64,000 nucleotides of DNA from Acidobacteriota bacterium (GCA_016195325.1 JACPZX010000030.1:1-64000); one strand, 5' to 3'. Positions 17,271-26,956 are shown, numbered from the stretch's first letter. Numbers and translations are program-made. Notes: generated by a model from the letters alone, not told the origin.

Positions 17271-18092
17271 CTACGGTTCGAAGAGGGAGCTGATCTCCCG
17301 AAAGCTCGCCGCCTCGCGCGCGAAGGTGAAGGTGCCGCTCTCGAGCATCTCGCGCGCGGCTCTCATGAAGGCGCCCAGCGCGGCGCGCGACAGGGCGCTC
17401 CCGACGCTCACGCGCTTCACGCCGATCGCCGAGAGCTCCGCGAGGCTCAGCTCCGCCCCCTGGAGCCCCATCAGGACGTTCACGGGGCGATCGACGGCGC
17501 GGACCACGGCGGCGATGTCGTCGCGGCTCAGGAGCCCCGGCGCGTAGAGGACATCGGCCCCCGCCTCCTGGTAGGCCCGGAGGCGCCGGATCGTGTCGCC
17601 GAAGTCGGGACGCCCTACGAGGAAGTTCTCGGCGCGCGCGGTCAGGGTGAATGGAACCGGAAGCGAGCGCACGACGCCCGCCGCCGCGCGGATGCGCGCA
17701 ACGGCGAGCGGGAGATCGTAGATCGGATCCGCCGGGCGGCCGGTTGAGTCCTCGATCGATCCGCCGGCGAGCCCCGCCGCGGCGGCGCGGCGGATCGTCT
17801 CGGCGACCGTCCCCGGATCGTCGCCGAAGCCGTTCTCGAGGTCCGCGCTGACCGGGAGGTCGGTCGCCGCGACGATCTCCGCCACGTGCGCCAGCATCCG
17901 ATCGCGCCCCACCGTGTTGTCCCGCCGACCGATCGAGAAGGCGTACCCCGCGCTCGTCGTCGCCAGCGCCTCGAAGCCGAGATGGGCCAGGATCCGCGCC
18001 GTCCCCGCGTCGTACGGGTTCGGGATGATGAACGCGCCCGCCCGCGCGTGAAGCGCCTGGAAGGCCTTCGCTTTCTCCGATTGGGTTCGCAT
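17271..18092 (-). CDS. Isocitrate lyase/PEP mutase family enzyme
   Basis: A 273-residue TIM-barrel protein of the PEP mutase/isocitrate lyase superfamily. Visible family motifs are FIIPNPYDAGTARIL, TTSAGYAFSIG, VSADLENGFGDDP (the metal- and substrate-binding region), GGSIEDSTG and TARAENFLVG. The short oxaloacetate-decarboxylase-like or carboxyphosphonoenolpyruvate-mutase-like subgroup fits the length, but the substrate is not determined. ATG codons lie at both 18095 and 18092; the second is listed. No phosphonate genes surround it. Confidence 0.85.
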   Translation of the reverse strand: MRTQSEKAKAFQALHARAGAFIIPNPYDAGTARILAHLGFEALATTSAGYAFSIGRRDNTVGRDRMLAHVAEIVAATDLPVSADLENGFGDDPGTVAETIRRAAAAGLAGGSIEDSTGRPADPIYDLPLAVARIRAAAGVVRSLPVPFTLTARAENFLVGRPDFGDTIRRLRAYQEAGADVLYAPGLLSRDDIAAVVRAVDRPVNVLMGLQGAELSLAELSAIGVKRVSVGSALSRAALGAFMRAAREMLESGTFTFAREAASFREISSLFEP

Positions 18093-18099
18093 CACAGCC

Positions 18100-18822
18100 T
18101 CACGTGACGGAGGGGACGCTCGCAGGCAACTCGTCCCACGTTCGCCCTTCGAGCATACGGCCCGACTTCTTCTTGTTGAACCCGCCCCACTGCTTGAAGA
18201 AGAACGCCACTCCCGCTGAGCGGCTCTGAGACTTGATGTCGAGAACCCAACCCTCTTCCATGGGTCTCGCTCGAGGCCCTGACTCGCCGCCGGCGATGAC
18301 CCAGTCGATCCCGTCCAGATTCAAGTCACGCAGGGGTCCCAGGAGCGGCTCGAGCGACAGGAACTTGACTGCTGCCCGCGTACCGCGCAGATCATCGATG
18401 CGCGACACGTAGTCCTGCCTCTCCACGCTGACACCCATCCAGACATTCGGAGGCCACGCCAGAGTCGGCGCGAGCTCGAGCAGGCGGTCCGAGCGCTTCG
18501 TCAACACCTGGAAATGGTGCCAGGACGCGCGTCGCATGACGTCGAACGTCCGCTGAATGAACGCGACCGGAACGGCTTCATGAAACATGTCGCTCATGGA
18601 GTTGACGAAAATCTTCTGGGGCTTCTTCCAGGTCAAGGGAGCTTCGAGCGAATCCTCGTGCAGCGTCAGCTCGAATCCTTTCGCGTATCGCGGCTGGCCC
18701 ATGGCCTGGAGCCGTTTCGCCATTCGCTCGGCATAGCAGAACTTGCACCCCGGGCTGATCTTGTCGCAGCCGGTCAACGGGTTCCAGGTCGATTCGGTCC
18801 ACTCGATGGAGGACTGGGCCAT
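18100..18822 (-). CDS. DUF5131 (phage Gp37/Gp68-like) family protein
   Basis: A 240-residue protein recognisable from [16 protein letters not shown], the cysteine set C-x7-C-x2-C ([11 protein letters not shown], like an iron-sulphur or radical-SAM-type cluster), [37 protein letters not shown] and FFFKQWGG. These are hallmarks of the family first named after phage Gp37/Gp68 proteins. Biochemical function is not established. GAGG lies seven bases before the ATG. It sits at one end of the second lower-GC block, 260 bases downstream of the TOPRIM gene. Confidence 0.9.
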   Translation of the reverse strand: MAQSSIEWTESTWNPLTGCDKISPGCKFCYAERMAKRLQAMGQPRYAKGFELTLHEDSLEAPLTWKKPQKIFVNSMSDMFHEAVPVAFIQRTFDVMRRASWHHFQVLTKRSDRLLELAPTLAWPPNVWMGVSVERQDYVSRIDDLRGTRAAVKFLSLEPLLGPLRDLNLDGIDWVIAGGESGPRARPMEEGWVLDIKSQSRSAGVAFFFKQWGGFNKKKSGRMLEGRTWDELPASVPSVT

Positions 18823-19083
18823 TAACTACCTCGCGTGTCATGGTCGCAGAATCTACGGTGGGGCTTCTCCCTCATGCGCCTGCGCTTCGTGGGCCCCTAG
18901 CCGAGGAAAGGCTTAAATAACCAACCGTCTGCGTTCAAAGGACTTATGGTCATCCCACCCTTGCGTCCCCCACCTGGCTTAAACAAGACTAGGCCCAAAT
19001 CGGGAGGTATCTGGCGAACTTCCGTGAGGTCCCCACCCTGGCATCCCACTTCATCAGCCCCGCCTGAACACTCGGGCACTCGG
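18823..19083. other. Intergenic stretch, no gene recognised
   Basis: This 261-base gap in the lower-GC block separates the DUF5131 start from the TOPRIM stop. The only sizeable open frame (18897-19079, minus) has a Gly/Pro-rich translation with no recognisable domain, and I do not call it. Confidence 0.4.
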
Positions 19084-19701
19084 TCATGCGGTGGCCTCGG
19101 AAAGGGCTTGATTGAATCTCAGAAAGCTCGTCGAACGGCTACGGCTCGGAACGAGCTGGGCACCAAGGGTCGCCGCCGCTTCCACCTTGCGTAGCCCGGT
19201 CCGAAAATATCCGTGCCGTTGCAGGATGCGCTCGAATGCCTCCCACGTGCCGCCGGCAATTGCGTCTGGGTTGCGAAAGCCCTTGCGCGTCGGAATCCGT
19301 GGAGACACCCGCGGGTATGCGTTGCACACAGCCTCCCAGTCGCCGAAGTACCATGCCTCCAACTCCTCGATCGCAATGCGATTCACGAGTTGCCACGACC
19401 GCGCGCCTGCCGTCGTTGGCGTGCGTAGCCTTGCTCTTGTGGCCATTGCTTCGAGTCGGTTCCTGAGCTCAGAGCAGGTGTCACCATCACGGTCGACCAC
19501 CACAAAGATGCGCCAGTCGTGGGGCAACCAGCTGGCATAGCCGCGGAGGCGTTTCTGCAATTTCCCCAGGAGATCGGACTTGCCCTGGAAGGGATGTACT
19601 TCAAACGTGCGGCCAGCCGGCAAGAGGCGTGGCAACAAGGCTCGGAGGAATGCCTCCATCGAGGGCTCCTCGACCAGCAGTACCAGGTGAATCGCAGTCA
19701 C
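19084..19701 (-). CDS. TOPRIM-like DUF4276-type protein, partner of the AAA ATPase
   Basis: A 205-residue protein with a TOPRIM-like pattern: an acidic N-terminal motif ([22 protein letters not shown], with Glu-Glu after a beta-strand) and [14 protein letters not shown] providing the DxD, then a conserved [15 protein letters not shown] block. This matches the DUF4276 family, which often pairs with AAA ATPases in defence loci. The start overlaps the stop of the ATPase gene by four bases (19698-19701), so the two are coupled. The probable role is the nuclease half of a two-gene ATPase-TOPRIM defence unit, reminiscent of PARIS or AbiL layouts. That role is inference. Confidence 0.78.
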   Translation of the reverse strand: MTAIHLVLLVEEPSMEAFLRALLPRLLPAGRTFEVHPFQGKSDLLGKLQKRLRGYASWLPHDWRIFVVVDRDGDTCSELRNRLEAMATRARLRTPTTAGARSWQLVNRIAIEELEAWYFGDWEAVCNAYPRVSPRIPTRKGFRNPDAIAGGTWEAFERILQRHGYFRTGLRKVEAAATLGAQLVPSRSRSTSFLRFNQALSEATA

Positions 19702-20939
19702 CTCTTGCGACCTCCTTGCGGACGTGTCGGCGCCCCCTGGTTCACGAGCGGATCACCGACCCCGAGCTGCCCCTCCATCCACAAGTGCCCGAGCAAGGCG
19801 CCGTTCTCTACGAACTCAGCTACGCCCTGCAGGTCTGCCGCGCGCTGGGTTTGGGAGTAGCCCTGCTCATCGCGCCAAAGAACGCGCACCTCGCTGGGGT
19901 GCAGTCCATTCAGAAAAAAAGGCGAATGCGTCGTCACCAGGAGTTGCGTGCGCTCACTCGCGGCGCGGCATTCCTCGGCGAGATCCGGCAACAGCCGGGG
20001 ATGCAGAAAGTTCTCGGGCTCTTCGATACCGATAAAGGGCGGTGGCATGGGATCGTGGAGCAGAACGAGATAGGCCAACATCTTGAGCGTACCGTCGGAT
20101 GCGAACCGAGCCAGAACCGGATGAGCGAATGGAGCGTCCTTGATCTGAAGCAGCAGCCGGCCGTCGGGCATCGCCTCTGCGAGTACGCGTTCGATGCGAG
20201 GTACGCGTCGGCGGAGAACCTCAAAGATGCGATCGAGCTGCTTCGGGTGCTGCTCGCTCAAGTACTGAATGACGTTGGCCAGGTTGTCGCCGCTCTTGCT
20301 CAACCTCTCCTGTGGCCCAGCCTCAGGTTGCCCGCGCGCGCTGTCGGCCGAGAGATAGGAGACGTACCAGCCGGTGATGAAATCCCGGAGCGCCGCGACA
20401 CGCGGATGCTCAGCGAACTGGCCGAGCGCATTGACTGCCAGCAAATCGGCGGACTTCAGGGGGACTTCCACCCGCCGAGCTTCTTCGTCCGGAAGTTCGC
20501 CACTGACTGCCCGGCCTTGTCCGTGGCGGTAGTCCAGAAAGCGAAACGGCTTGCCGTGCTGGCCACGGCGCCATTGCAGCCATTCCTCCACGACGACGGG
20601 ACCACCACCAGTTTCTTCGACAGCCAGGTGGTACGTGATCAGCGGATAATCTGGCTCCTTGTACTTGATCTCGATCGACAGGGCTCCGTCGCCACCTCGA
20701 GACTTGATCTCCTTCGCCCTACCCCTCTTGTCCCACGCTCGACGCAAACCGAGCTCGAAACATTCCGCGAGAAACGCAAACACGTCGAAAACCGTGGACT
20801 TGCCGCTCCCGTTGGGCCCGAGAAGCACCGTGAGGGGGGTCAAGTCCCTGAACTCGACCTCGTGCAGAGCTCGAAAGTTCTTCACTCTCAGATACTCAAT
20901 GCGCGCCGGTGTTCGAAGGTCTGTCGCCGTGTTTCTCAT
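19698..20939 (-). CDS. RecF/OLD-like AAA_21 ATPase of a defence-type pair
   Basis: A 413-residue ABC/SMC-like ATPase. [15 protein letters not shown] is the typical start of RecF/OLD-like ATPases; Walker A is GPNGSGKST (residues 41-49), Walker B lies in [14 protein letters not shown] and the switch histidine in [12 protein letters not shown]. The signature-like region is [16 protein letters not shown]. There is no fused TOPRIM domain; instead the next, overlapping gene supplies one. Lower GC than the surrounding genes, next to a DUF5131 gene, suggests a transferred defence module. Specific phage trigger and effector are unknown. Confidence 0.88.
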   Translation of the reverse strand: MRNTATDLRTPARIEYLRVKNFRALHEVEFRDLTPLTVLLGPNGSGKSTVFDVFAFLAECFELGLRRAWDKRGRAKEIKSRGGDGALSIEIKYKEPDYPLITYHLAVEETGGGPVVVEEWLQWRRGQHGKPFRFLDYRHGQGRAVSGELPDEEARRVEVPLKSADLLAVNALGQFAEHPRVAALRDFITGWYVSYLSADSARGQPEAGPQERLSKSGDNLANVIQYLSEQHPKQLDRIFEVLRRRVPRIERVLAEAMPDGRLLLQIKDAPFAHPVLARFASDGTLKMLAYLVLLHDPMPPPFIGIEEPENFLHPRLLPDLAEECRAASERTQLLVTTHSPFFLNGLHPSEVRVLWRDEQGYSQTQRAADLQGVAEFVENGALLGHLWMEGQLGVGDPLVNQGAPTRPQGGRKR

Positions 20940-21208
20940 GCCGCTTCCTCAATGAGTTCGTCAGCATCTCGAAAGCGCCGGCCGTCGAACGTGTGGCAAC
21001 AAACGAATCCGATCCATGCGCCGACCGTCGACCCAACGACACGGTTGCATTCGAGCAAGGGCCATCCACGAAAACGAATTCGACCAATTCAGGATTCGGA
21101 TGAGTCCTGAACCGACGCTGGCAAGCCTACCATCCTTCTGGGCAGTCTCGATCATCGCGACGGCCGAAGCCGCCAGCCACCTGCGCACGGATCGCGCCGC
21201 TCGCCCCC
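20940..21208. other. Intergenic right edge of the second lower-GC block
   Basis: These 269 bases precede the ATPase gene and end at the TPR membrane-protein gene. Base composition rises towards 21,200. I see no complete gene, tRNA or direct repeat marking an integration site. Confidence 0.35.
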
Positions 21209-23095
21209 TCACCTCCCCTGCGCCCCCAGCTCGTCGATCATCCGCTGCGCGAAGGTCGATCCGGGGACGAGGCGGCGCAGCTCGAGAAACGCCTCGCGCG
21301 CGCCGGCGCGATCCCCGGACTCGGCGAGCGAGAGGCCGAGGAGCCCCCAGGCGACCGAGTTCCTCGGGCGGGCGGCGACGGCGAGGCGCAGCTCGGCCGC
21401 CGCCTCGGCGAAGCGCCGCTGATTCCGGAGCGCCGAGCCGAGGATCGTCCGGGCGACCGAGTTCATGGCGGGGCGGCCCGGAAGAGACTCCGGGGCGCCG
21501 ACGGCGCGGCGCGCCTCCGCCTCGATCTCGGGCGGAGTCCCGAGCGCCGCCGTCCCCGCGGTCGAGAGAAATCGGGCGGGATCGATGACGCGGTACGCGG
21601 CGCGCCCGACGAGCCCCTCGGTCGCCGGCGCGCGCTTCACGTAGAGCACCGCGACGTCGTCGAAGTAGACGAGCGCCCAGGCGGGATCGGCCGAGAGGAA
21701 GCCGACGGCCCCCGAGACCGACTCGCTCTGCCACGCGAGGAGGGCGAGATCCGCGGGGTACCGCCCCTCGAGATCGCGGAAGGCCTCCGCCGTCTCGAAC
21801 CCCGCCCGGTACGCCCGCAGGAACGGGCCCCCGAAGACCTCGAGTCGCGAGTCGATCGAGGTCGCGAGAGAGGGCCACGCCGCCCACGTCACGTAGGTGC
21901 CGAAGGAGAGCGACGTCATCACGCGCCCCGTGAGCCCCGCGTCGCGCGCGAAGCGGAGCGCCTCGACGGGGATGTTCTCGCCGATCCCCCGCCCCGGCCG
22001 CCGCCACTCCGCACGCTCCCACGGCACGCCGACGGTCGCGGTGAACAGAGCGGTGGCGGCGACGAGCGCGACGGCGATCCAGGCGCGCCACGCGGGGAGC
22101 ACGCGGCCGCCGATCCGCGCCGCCAGCGCCGCCCCCGCGCGCGCGAGTAGGGGGGCCGTCACGACGCCGAGGAGGCTCACGTGCCGGCGCGAGGTGATCG
22201 AGAGGGCGGCGAAGGCCACCGCCGTCAGCGCGCAGGCGAAATCGCGCCGCCTCAGGGCCCACACCGCGGCGGCGAGCGTCGCCGCCAGCCAGAGGGCGTA
22301 GATCCAGAAGAGAGGCGTCAGGACGAAGGGGTCGGCGAACGGGCTCTTCCACTCGAGGATCAGCTCGCGGAAGATCGGATCGCCGAAGCTCGCGGCGAGC
22401 GCGTAGATGCGCGCGCCGTACGGGTTGACGAGGGAGGCGGCGGCCAGGAGCGGCGGCAGCGCGAGCCACGGAGCGCGCGCGCGCCGCGACGCGACCATGT
22501 CGCCGGCCGCAAACGTTCCGGCGAGAAGGATCCCGACGACGAATCCGCCGTGGAGGTTGGCCCACAGGAGCTGGAGCGCGGCGAGGGAGGCGATCCAAAG
22601 CCACCGCTCGAGATCCGTGGGCGCCGCCGCCAGCCGCGGGAGGATCCACGCGAAGACCGCGGCGAAGAGGAGCGTGAAGAGGTGCGGCCGGATGAAGAGG
22701 TGCGAGGCGACGAGAAGGGCGGCCCCGAGCGTCGCCAGCGCCGCGGCCGCGGCGGCCCCGGCCCCGGCCCCGGCCGACTCGATCGACGCCCTGTAGACGA
22801 TCGCCAGCGTCGCCGCGAAAAGCAGCGCCTTCAGGAGCGTCAACCCGTCGAGCCCCGCGATCGCGTGCGCCGAGGCGAAGACGATCTGGCTCAGCCACTC
22901 GTGATCGACAATCGCCTCGCCGGCGCGCGTGTAGGTGTACTCCTCGACGCGCGGGACGGCGCCGCGCTCGAGGATCAGGGAGCCGGTCCTGAGATGGAGC
23001 CAGATGTCGTTGTTCGAGATCGGCGTGAAGCAGAGCGCCGCGGTGAGGAGGAGGAACGCGCCGGCGAGGCCGGCTCTCTGGCCCTTCGAGCTCAT
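21209..23095 (-). CDS. Polytopic membrane protein with C-terminal TPR repeats
   Basis: A 628-residue protein. About ten hydrophobic segments fill residues 10-360, beginning with an N-terminal segment (LAGAFLLLTAALCFTPISNNDIWLHL) and an early acidic loop, as in GT-C-fold membrane glycosyltransferases; SLFI-type loops such as ASHLFIRPHLFTLLFA recur. The last 100 residues are TPR-like (LGSALRNQRRFAEAAAELR, LGLSLAESGDRAGAREAFLEL). I cannot name an enzyme activity. It is divergent from the cystathionine beta-synthase gene, with about 70 bases between the starts. Confidence 0.75.
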   Translation of the reverse strand: MSSKGQRAGLAGAFLLLTAALCFTPISNNDIWLHLRTGSLILERGAVPRVEEYTYTRAGEAIVDHEWLSQIVFASAHAIAGLDGLTLLKALLFAATLAIVYRASIESAGAGAGAAAAAALATLGAALLVASHLFIRPHLFTLLFAAVFAWILPRLAAAPTDLERWLWIASLAALQLLWANLHGGFVVGILLAGTFAAGDMVASRRARAPWLALPPLLAAASLVNPYGARIYALAASFGDPIFRELILEWKSPFADPFVLTPLFWIYALWLAATLAAAVWALRRRDFACALTAVAFAALSITSRRHVSLLGVVTAPLLARAGAALAARIGGRVLPAWRAWIAVALVAATALFTATVGVPWERAEWRRPGRGIGENIPVEALRFARDAGLTGRVMTSLSFGTYVTWAAWPSLATSIDSRLEVFGGPFLRAYRAGFETAEAFRDLEGRYPADLALLAWQSESVSGAVGFLSADPAWALVYFDDVAVLYVKRAPATEGLVGRAAYRVIDPARFLSTAGTAALGTPPEIEAEARRAVGAPESLPGRPAMNSVARTILGSALRNQRRFAEAAAELRLAVAARPRNSVAWGLLGLSLAESGDRAGAREAFLELRRLVPGSTFAQRMIDELGAQGR

Positions 23096-23150
23096 CGAGC
23101 GCGCAGAATATCACCCGCGACGGGCCTTACTTTCGGCGCGCGCCGCGCGG

Positions 23151-23156
23151 TAGAAT
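23151..23156 (+). promoter_or_regulatory. -10 hexamer close to the cystathionine beta-synthase start
   Basis: TAGAAT ends nine bases before the ATG at 23166, with no Shine-Dalgarno sequence in between. Transcription would begin at or next to the start codon, giving a leaderless or nearly leaderless mRNA. Confidence 0.45.
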
Positions 23157-23165
23157 GCCGTCGCC

Positions 23166-24539
23166 ATGAAGAACGTCCACGACAGCGTCATCGACCTCAT
23201 CGGAAACACGCCGATCGTGCGCCTGAAGAAGATGGGGCGCGAGACGGGTGCGACCTTCTACGCCAAGCTCGAGTATTTGAACCCCGGCGCCTCCATCAAG
23301 GACCGCATCGCCGTCCAGATGATCGCGGACGCAGAGTCGAGCGGCGCCCTGAAGCCGGGGGGAACCATCGTCGAGTGCACGTCGGGTAACACCGGCATGG
23401 GGCTCGCCATGGTCGGCGCCGCGCGCGGCTACAAGGCGGTGCTCGTCATGCCCGACAAGGTCAGCGAAGAGAAGATCAAGGCGCTCCGGGCCTTCGGCGC
23501 CCGCGTCGTGACGACGCCGACGGCGGTGCAGCCCGAGGATCCGCGATCCTATTACTCCGTCGCGCGGCGCATCTCGGAGGAGACGCCGGGCGCCTTCTTC
23601 GCGAACCAGTACCACAACATGTCGAACCCCCTCGCGCACGAGAGGACGACCGGCCCCGAGATCTGGGAGCAGATGGGGCCCGAGCTCGACGCCATCGTCA
23701 TCGCCTCCGGCACGGGCGGCACGCTCTCGGGGATCGCGAAGGTCGTCAAGGCGAAGAAGCCCTCCATCAAGATGGTGTGCGTCGATCCTCTCGGGTCGAT
23801 CTACTTCGACCTCTGGCGCACCGGGAAGATGATCACCACCACCAAGTCCTACAAGGTCGAGGGGTTCGGCGAGGACTTCATGCCGAGCACGATGGACTGG
23901 AAGTGCGTCGACGAAGTCATTCAGGTCGACGATCGCGAGTGCTTCGTCGCCACGCGCGAGCTGACGCGCACCGAGGGGCTCTTCACCGGCGGGTCGGGAG
24001 GAGGCGCGGTCGCAGGGGCCATCAAGTACGCGAAGGCCCATCCCGAGGCGAAGACGATCCTCATCATCCTCCCCGACTCGGGCTCGCGGTATCTGAGCAA
24101 GGTCTTCGACGACGATTGGATGCGCGAGAACTCCTTCCTCGACGAGGGGGCGCGCCACGGCACCGTCGCCGATCTCATCGCGAGGCGCGGGCAGCCTCTC
24201 GTCGCGGCGAGGCCCGGCGACAGCGTCACGGCGGTGATCGGCCAGATGAAGTCCAAGGGGATCTCGCAGATCCCCGTCCTCGACGGCGGGAAGCTCCTCG
24301 GGATGATCGCCGAGGTGACGCTGTTGAAGGGGATGCTGCGCGACCCGGCGACGACCGATCGCGCCGTCGGCGACATGGTCTCCCACAATTACACCGTCGT
24401 CGCCCCCGACACCCCCGTCGGCAAGCTCGCGACGATCTTCACCGCCGGCCACGTCGCCCTCGTGCAGGACGCCGGGAAGATCACGGCGGTCCTCACCAAC
24501 ATCGACCTCATCGACTACCTCGCGGGGGCGCTGAACTAG
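23166..24539 (+). CDS. Cystathionine beta-synthase with C-terminal CBS domains
   Basis: A 457-residue PLP-dependent enzyme. Lys45 in GASIKDRIA is the PLP lysine, SGNTG (residues 73-77) the substrate/PLP loop and ASGTGGTLSG the phosphate-binding loop. The catalytic domain ends near residue 320 and is followed by a Bateman pair of CBS domains (AARPGDSVTAVIGQMKSKGI, GISQIPVLDGGKLLGMI and a second repeat to the end), as in eukaryotic-type cystathionine beta-synthase. It would condense serine and homocysteine to cystathionine, or make cysteine from O-acetylserine. No other sulphur-metabolism gene lies next to it. It converges on the AAA_14 ATPase gene with ten bases between the stops. Confidence 0.92.
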   Translation: MKNVHDSVIDLIGNTPIVRLKKMGRETGATFYAKLEYLNPGASIKDRIAVQMIADAESSGALKPGGTIVECTSGNTGMGLAMVGAARGYKAVLVMPDKVSEEKIKALRAFGARVVTTPTAVQPEDPRSYYSVARRISEETPGAFFANQYHNMSNPLAHERTTGPEIWEQMGPELDAIVIASGTGGTLSGIAKVVKAKKPSIKMVCVDPLGSIYFDLWRTGKMITTTKSYKVEGFGEDFMPSTMDWKCVDEVIQVDDRECFVATRELTRTEGLFTGGSGGGAVAGAIKYAKAHPEAKTILIILPDSGSRYLSKVFDDDWMRENSFLDEGARHGTVADLIARRGQPLVAARPGDSVTAVIGQMKSKGISQIPVLDGGKLLGMIAEVTLLKGMLRDPATTDRAVGDMVSHNYTVVAPDTPVGKLATIFTAGHVALVQDAGKITAVLTNIDLIDYLAGALN

Positions 24540-24549
24540 AGGGCGGACG

Positions 24550-25707
24550 TCACCCCGAATACTCCCCGTCCCAGAGCGCCGCGAGGAAATCACCGTAAGG
24601 CAGCACCTCGATTCCCCCGACCCGCCGGCGCCGCGTCTCGAGGCTCACGCACAACAGCCGCTTCATCTTCTTCTCGTCGGCGAGGGCGCGCAGCGACCTG
24701 AGGTCCTGGGTCGAGACGGCCTCCTTCGCCTTGACCTCGATCGCGGTGTGATTCCCGAGGATGAAGTCCACCTCGAAGCCGGATGTCGATCGCCAGTAGT
24801 TCACCGTCTCGCCGCTCACGTAGTCCCGGTAGGAGGCGAGCTCGTGCAGCAGCCACGTCTCGAAGGCGATCCCGAACTCCGGAGTTCTTCGCCGAACGAG
24901 CCGCCCCTGGAGCGCGGAGGCGACGCCGACGTCGAAGAAGTAGTACTTCGAGGAAACGATGGGCTTGCGCTTCTTTGATCGATCCCAGGCCTGCACTTCC
25001 TCGAGCAGCAGTGTGTCCGTGAGAATCTCGAAGTACTCGTAGACCGTCGTGCGCGGGACCTGCGCGTCGTTCCCGACGCTCGTGAAGTTGACGAGGGCCC
25101 CGTTGCAGTGCGCGGCGACGCGGAGGAAGCGACTGAAGGCCGGCACGTTGCGGCTCGCTCCTTCCGCGACGATCTCCTGCTGAAGGTAAGTCCCCGTGTA
25201 CGCGTCGAGATCGGCGGCCGGCTCGTCGGAGAAGTAGATCGAGGGAATCGTTCCGCGCTCGATCGCGCGCCCGAGATCGAAGTGGCGGCCCAGCTCGCGA
25301 TACGTGAGCGGGTGAAGGTGCCGTGTCCGCGCCCGACCGCCGAGGAGGTTGACGCCTCCGCGGCGGAGCTTCCGGGCGCTCGACCCCGTGAGGAGAAAGC
25401 GCACGCGCCGCTTCTCGATCAGGCGGTGCACTTCGTTGAGGAGCTCGGGGAGGCGCTGCACCTCGTCGATCGCGACGATCTCGTCCTCGCGGGAGAGATC
25501 CTCCTCGATCCGGGCCGGGCGATGGCTGAGCGAGAGATACACGGCGCTGTCGAGGAGATCGTACACCCGCACTTTCGGGAGCGTCTGCCGGATGAGAAAC
25601 GTCTTGCCCGTCTGGCGCGGTCCGAAGAGGAAGAGGGATTTCTTCCCGAGCCACGCGGGGAGATCCGCCGAACGGGCGATTGCGGGCGGGTCGTCGGCTC
25701 GGGGCAT
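24550..25707 (-). CDS. AAA_14/DUF4143 family ATPase
   Basis: A protein of 385 residues from the ATG at 25707 (391 from an upstream ATG at 25725). Walker A is FLFGPRQTGKTFLIRQ; Walker B is IVAIDEVQRLPEL. After the ATPase domain comes the DUF4143 domain, including YEYFEILTDTLLLEEVQAW, KYYFFDVGVASAL and the PD-(D/E)xK-like nuclease pattern GFEVDFILGNHTAIEVKAKE. These widely spread proteins have no settled function; toxin-like or mobile-element links have been suggested. The upstream ATG lies inside a perfect palindrome that covers the likely promoter, so I prefer the 25707 start. Confidence 0.88.
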   Translation of the reverse strand: MPRADDPPAIARSADLPAWLGKKSLFLFGPRQTGKTFLIRQTLPKVRVYDLLDSAVYLSLSHRPARIEEDLSREDEIVAIDEVQRLPELLNEVHRLIEKRRVRFLLTGSSARKLRRGGVNLLGGRARTRHLHPLTYRELGRHFDLGRAIERGTIPSIYFSDEPAADLDAYTGTYLQQEIVAEGASRNVPAFSRFLRVAAHCNGALVNFTSVGNDAQVPRTTVYEYFEILTDTLLLEEVQAWDRSKKRKPIVSSKYYFFDVGVASALQGRLVRRRTPEFGIAFETWLLHELASYRDYVSGETVNYWRSTSGFEVDFILGNHTAIEVKAKEAVSTQDLRSLRALADEKKMKRLLCVSLETRRRRVGGIEVLPYGDFLAALWDGEYSG

Positions 25708-25719
25708 CGTCACCTCTGT

Positions 25720-25743
25720 CGTCATTTATCATGATAAATGACG
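25720..25743. promoter_or_regulatory. 24-bp perfect palindrome over the AAA_14 promoter (probable operator)
   Basis: The half-site CGTCATTTATCA is followed by its exact reverse complement, giving a gapless 24-bp palindrome. Reading on the minus strand, TTGACA lies just upstream (plus-strand bases 25750-25755) and a CATGAT/ATGATA -10-like sequence falls 17-18 bases later inside the palindrome. A dimeric repressor binding here would block transcription of the AAA_14 gene. The AT-rich palindrome stands out against the GC-rich surroundings. Confidence 0.6.
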
Positions 25744-25793
25744 GCAGACTTGTCAAGCCGATCGGCCGCGCGCCGCCCGCGCGTGTCCCTGGA

Positions 25794-26912
25794 TTACGCC
25801 TCGCCCGCTCCCTCCACCTCGTCCTCCTCCGCCGGCGCCGGGCCGTACTCCTTCTGGAGGTGGTAGAAGCACCAGCCGCCCCACGGCAGGATCACGCCGT
25901 AGTTGAAGATGCGCGAGAGGAAGGTGCCGGCCGCGGCCGACTCGACGTCGACGCCGAGCGCGAGGAGGATGATCACGAGCGACGCCTCGGTGACGCCGGG
26001 TCCTCCCGGCGCCGCCGCCATCATCTGGATGAAGGCGGCCGCCGAGACGGCGAAGGCCGACTTCGCGAGGCCGATCGGGACGCCGACGGCGCGCATCGAC
26101 AGCTCGAGGCTCGCCGCGATGACGACGAGGAGGACGAACGAGACGCCCATCGACGGCCAGAAGGTGCGGCTCCCGACGAAGGCCTCGGCGAGCGCCTCGA
26201 GGAGGTGCTCCCACCACCGGATGAAGCGCCCGCCGAGATCCCACCGGCCCCCCAGCGCGTGGGCGGCGCGCGAGGCCGACGCGGCGCGGAGCGCGCGGAC
26301 GATGTACGACGTCTCGCCGCTGCGGATCCGCTGCAGGTGGCGCCAGCCGACGTAGAGGCCGCCGACGAGCGCGAAGAGGAGCGCGAGCCCCGACGAGATC
26401 GAGAGGCCCGCCTCGCCTCGCGACATCGTGAGCATGCCGCTCGCGATCATGACGGCGGTGAAGGCGGAGAAGTTGGTCGTCTGGTCGGCGACGATGGTGC
26501 CGTAGAAGCGGGCGCGCGGCTTCCCCGTCTCCTTCGAGAGGTAGAAGGCGCGGAGGACCGGCCCCGCGACGCGCAGCCCCGGCGCGACGACGCCGAGGAA
26601 GTTCCCGGCCATCAGGATCTCGAGCGTCGCCCGGAAGCCGACCGGCGCCTCGCGCCGCACGAGAATCTCCCACCGCAGCGCGAGGAGGAGGAAGCGGACC
26701 ACGTTCGCCACGAGGAGGAGCGCGACGAGGAAGGCGTCGGCGTGGAGAAGCCTACGCCCGACCGCCTTGAGACCGATGTCCGCGAGGATCGACCAGAGGA
26801 ACCAGACCGCCGATCCGGTGACGAGGAGGTTGAACGCCACCTGGAGCACCACGCGGTGCGCCCGCCGCTTCGGCCGCGGCTCCGCGGCGGGCAGGGTCTC
26901 GAGCTTCTCCAT
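25794..26912 (-). CDS. Flippase-like membrane protein (LPG-synthase TM / UPF0104 family)
   Basis: A 372-residue protein with about eight membrane segments. NVVRFLLLALRWEILV, LMAGNFLGVVAPGLRVAGPVLRAFYLSK, VADQTTNFSAF and AAAPGGPGVTEASLVIILLALGV are typical of the lysylphosphatidylglycerol-synthetase transmembrane/UPF0104 family, whose members move or modify lipids and glycolipids. There is no synthetase domain, so it is the flippase-like half only. It is divergent from the sulfatase-fold lipoprotein gene; both may serve the envelope. Confidence 0.82.
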   Translation of the reverse strand: MEKLETLPAAEPRPKRRAHRVVLQVAFNLLVTGSAVWFLWSILADIGLKAVGRRLLHADAFLVALLLVANVVRFLLLALRWEILVRREAPVGFRATLEILMAGNFLGVVAPGLRVAGPVLRAFYLSKETGKPRARFYGTIVADQTTNFSAFTAVMIASGMLTMSRGEAGLSISSGLALLFALVGGLYVGWRHLQRIRSGETSYIVRALRAASASRAAHALGGRWDLGGRFIRWWEHLLEALAEAFVGSRTFWPSMGVSFVLLVVIAASLELSMRAVGVPIGLAKSAFAVSAAAFIQMMAAAPGGPGVTEASLVIILLALGVDVESAAAGTFLSRIFNYGVILPWGGWCFYHLQKEYGPAPAEEDEVEGAGEA

Positions 26913-26956
26913 GGCGCCAATCTAGTACGGGGATGGCCAACGGGGGCCGTTCACGG

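Noticed and set aside
18897-19079. Short minus-strand open frame in the second lower-GC block
   Set aside because: No ribosome-binding site and no recognisable domain; Gly/Pro-rich translation.
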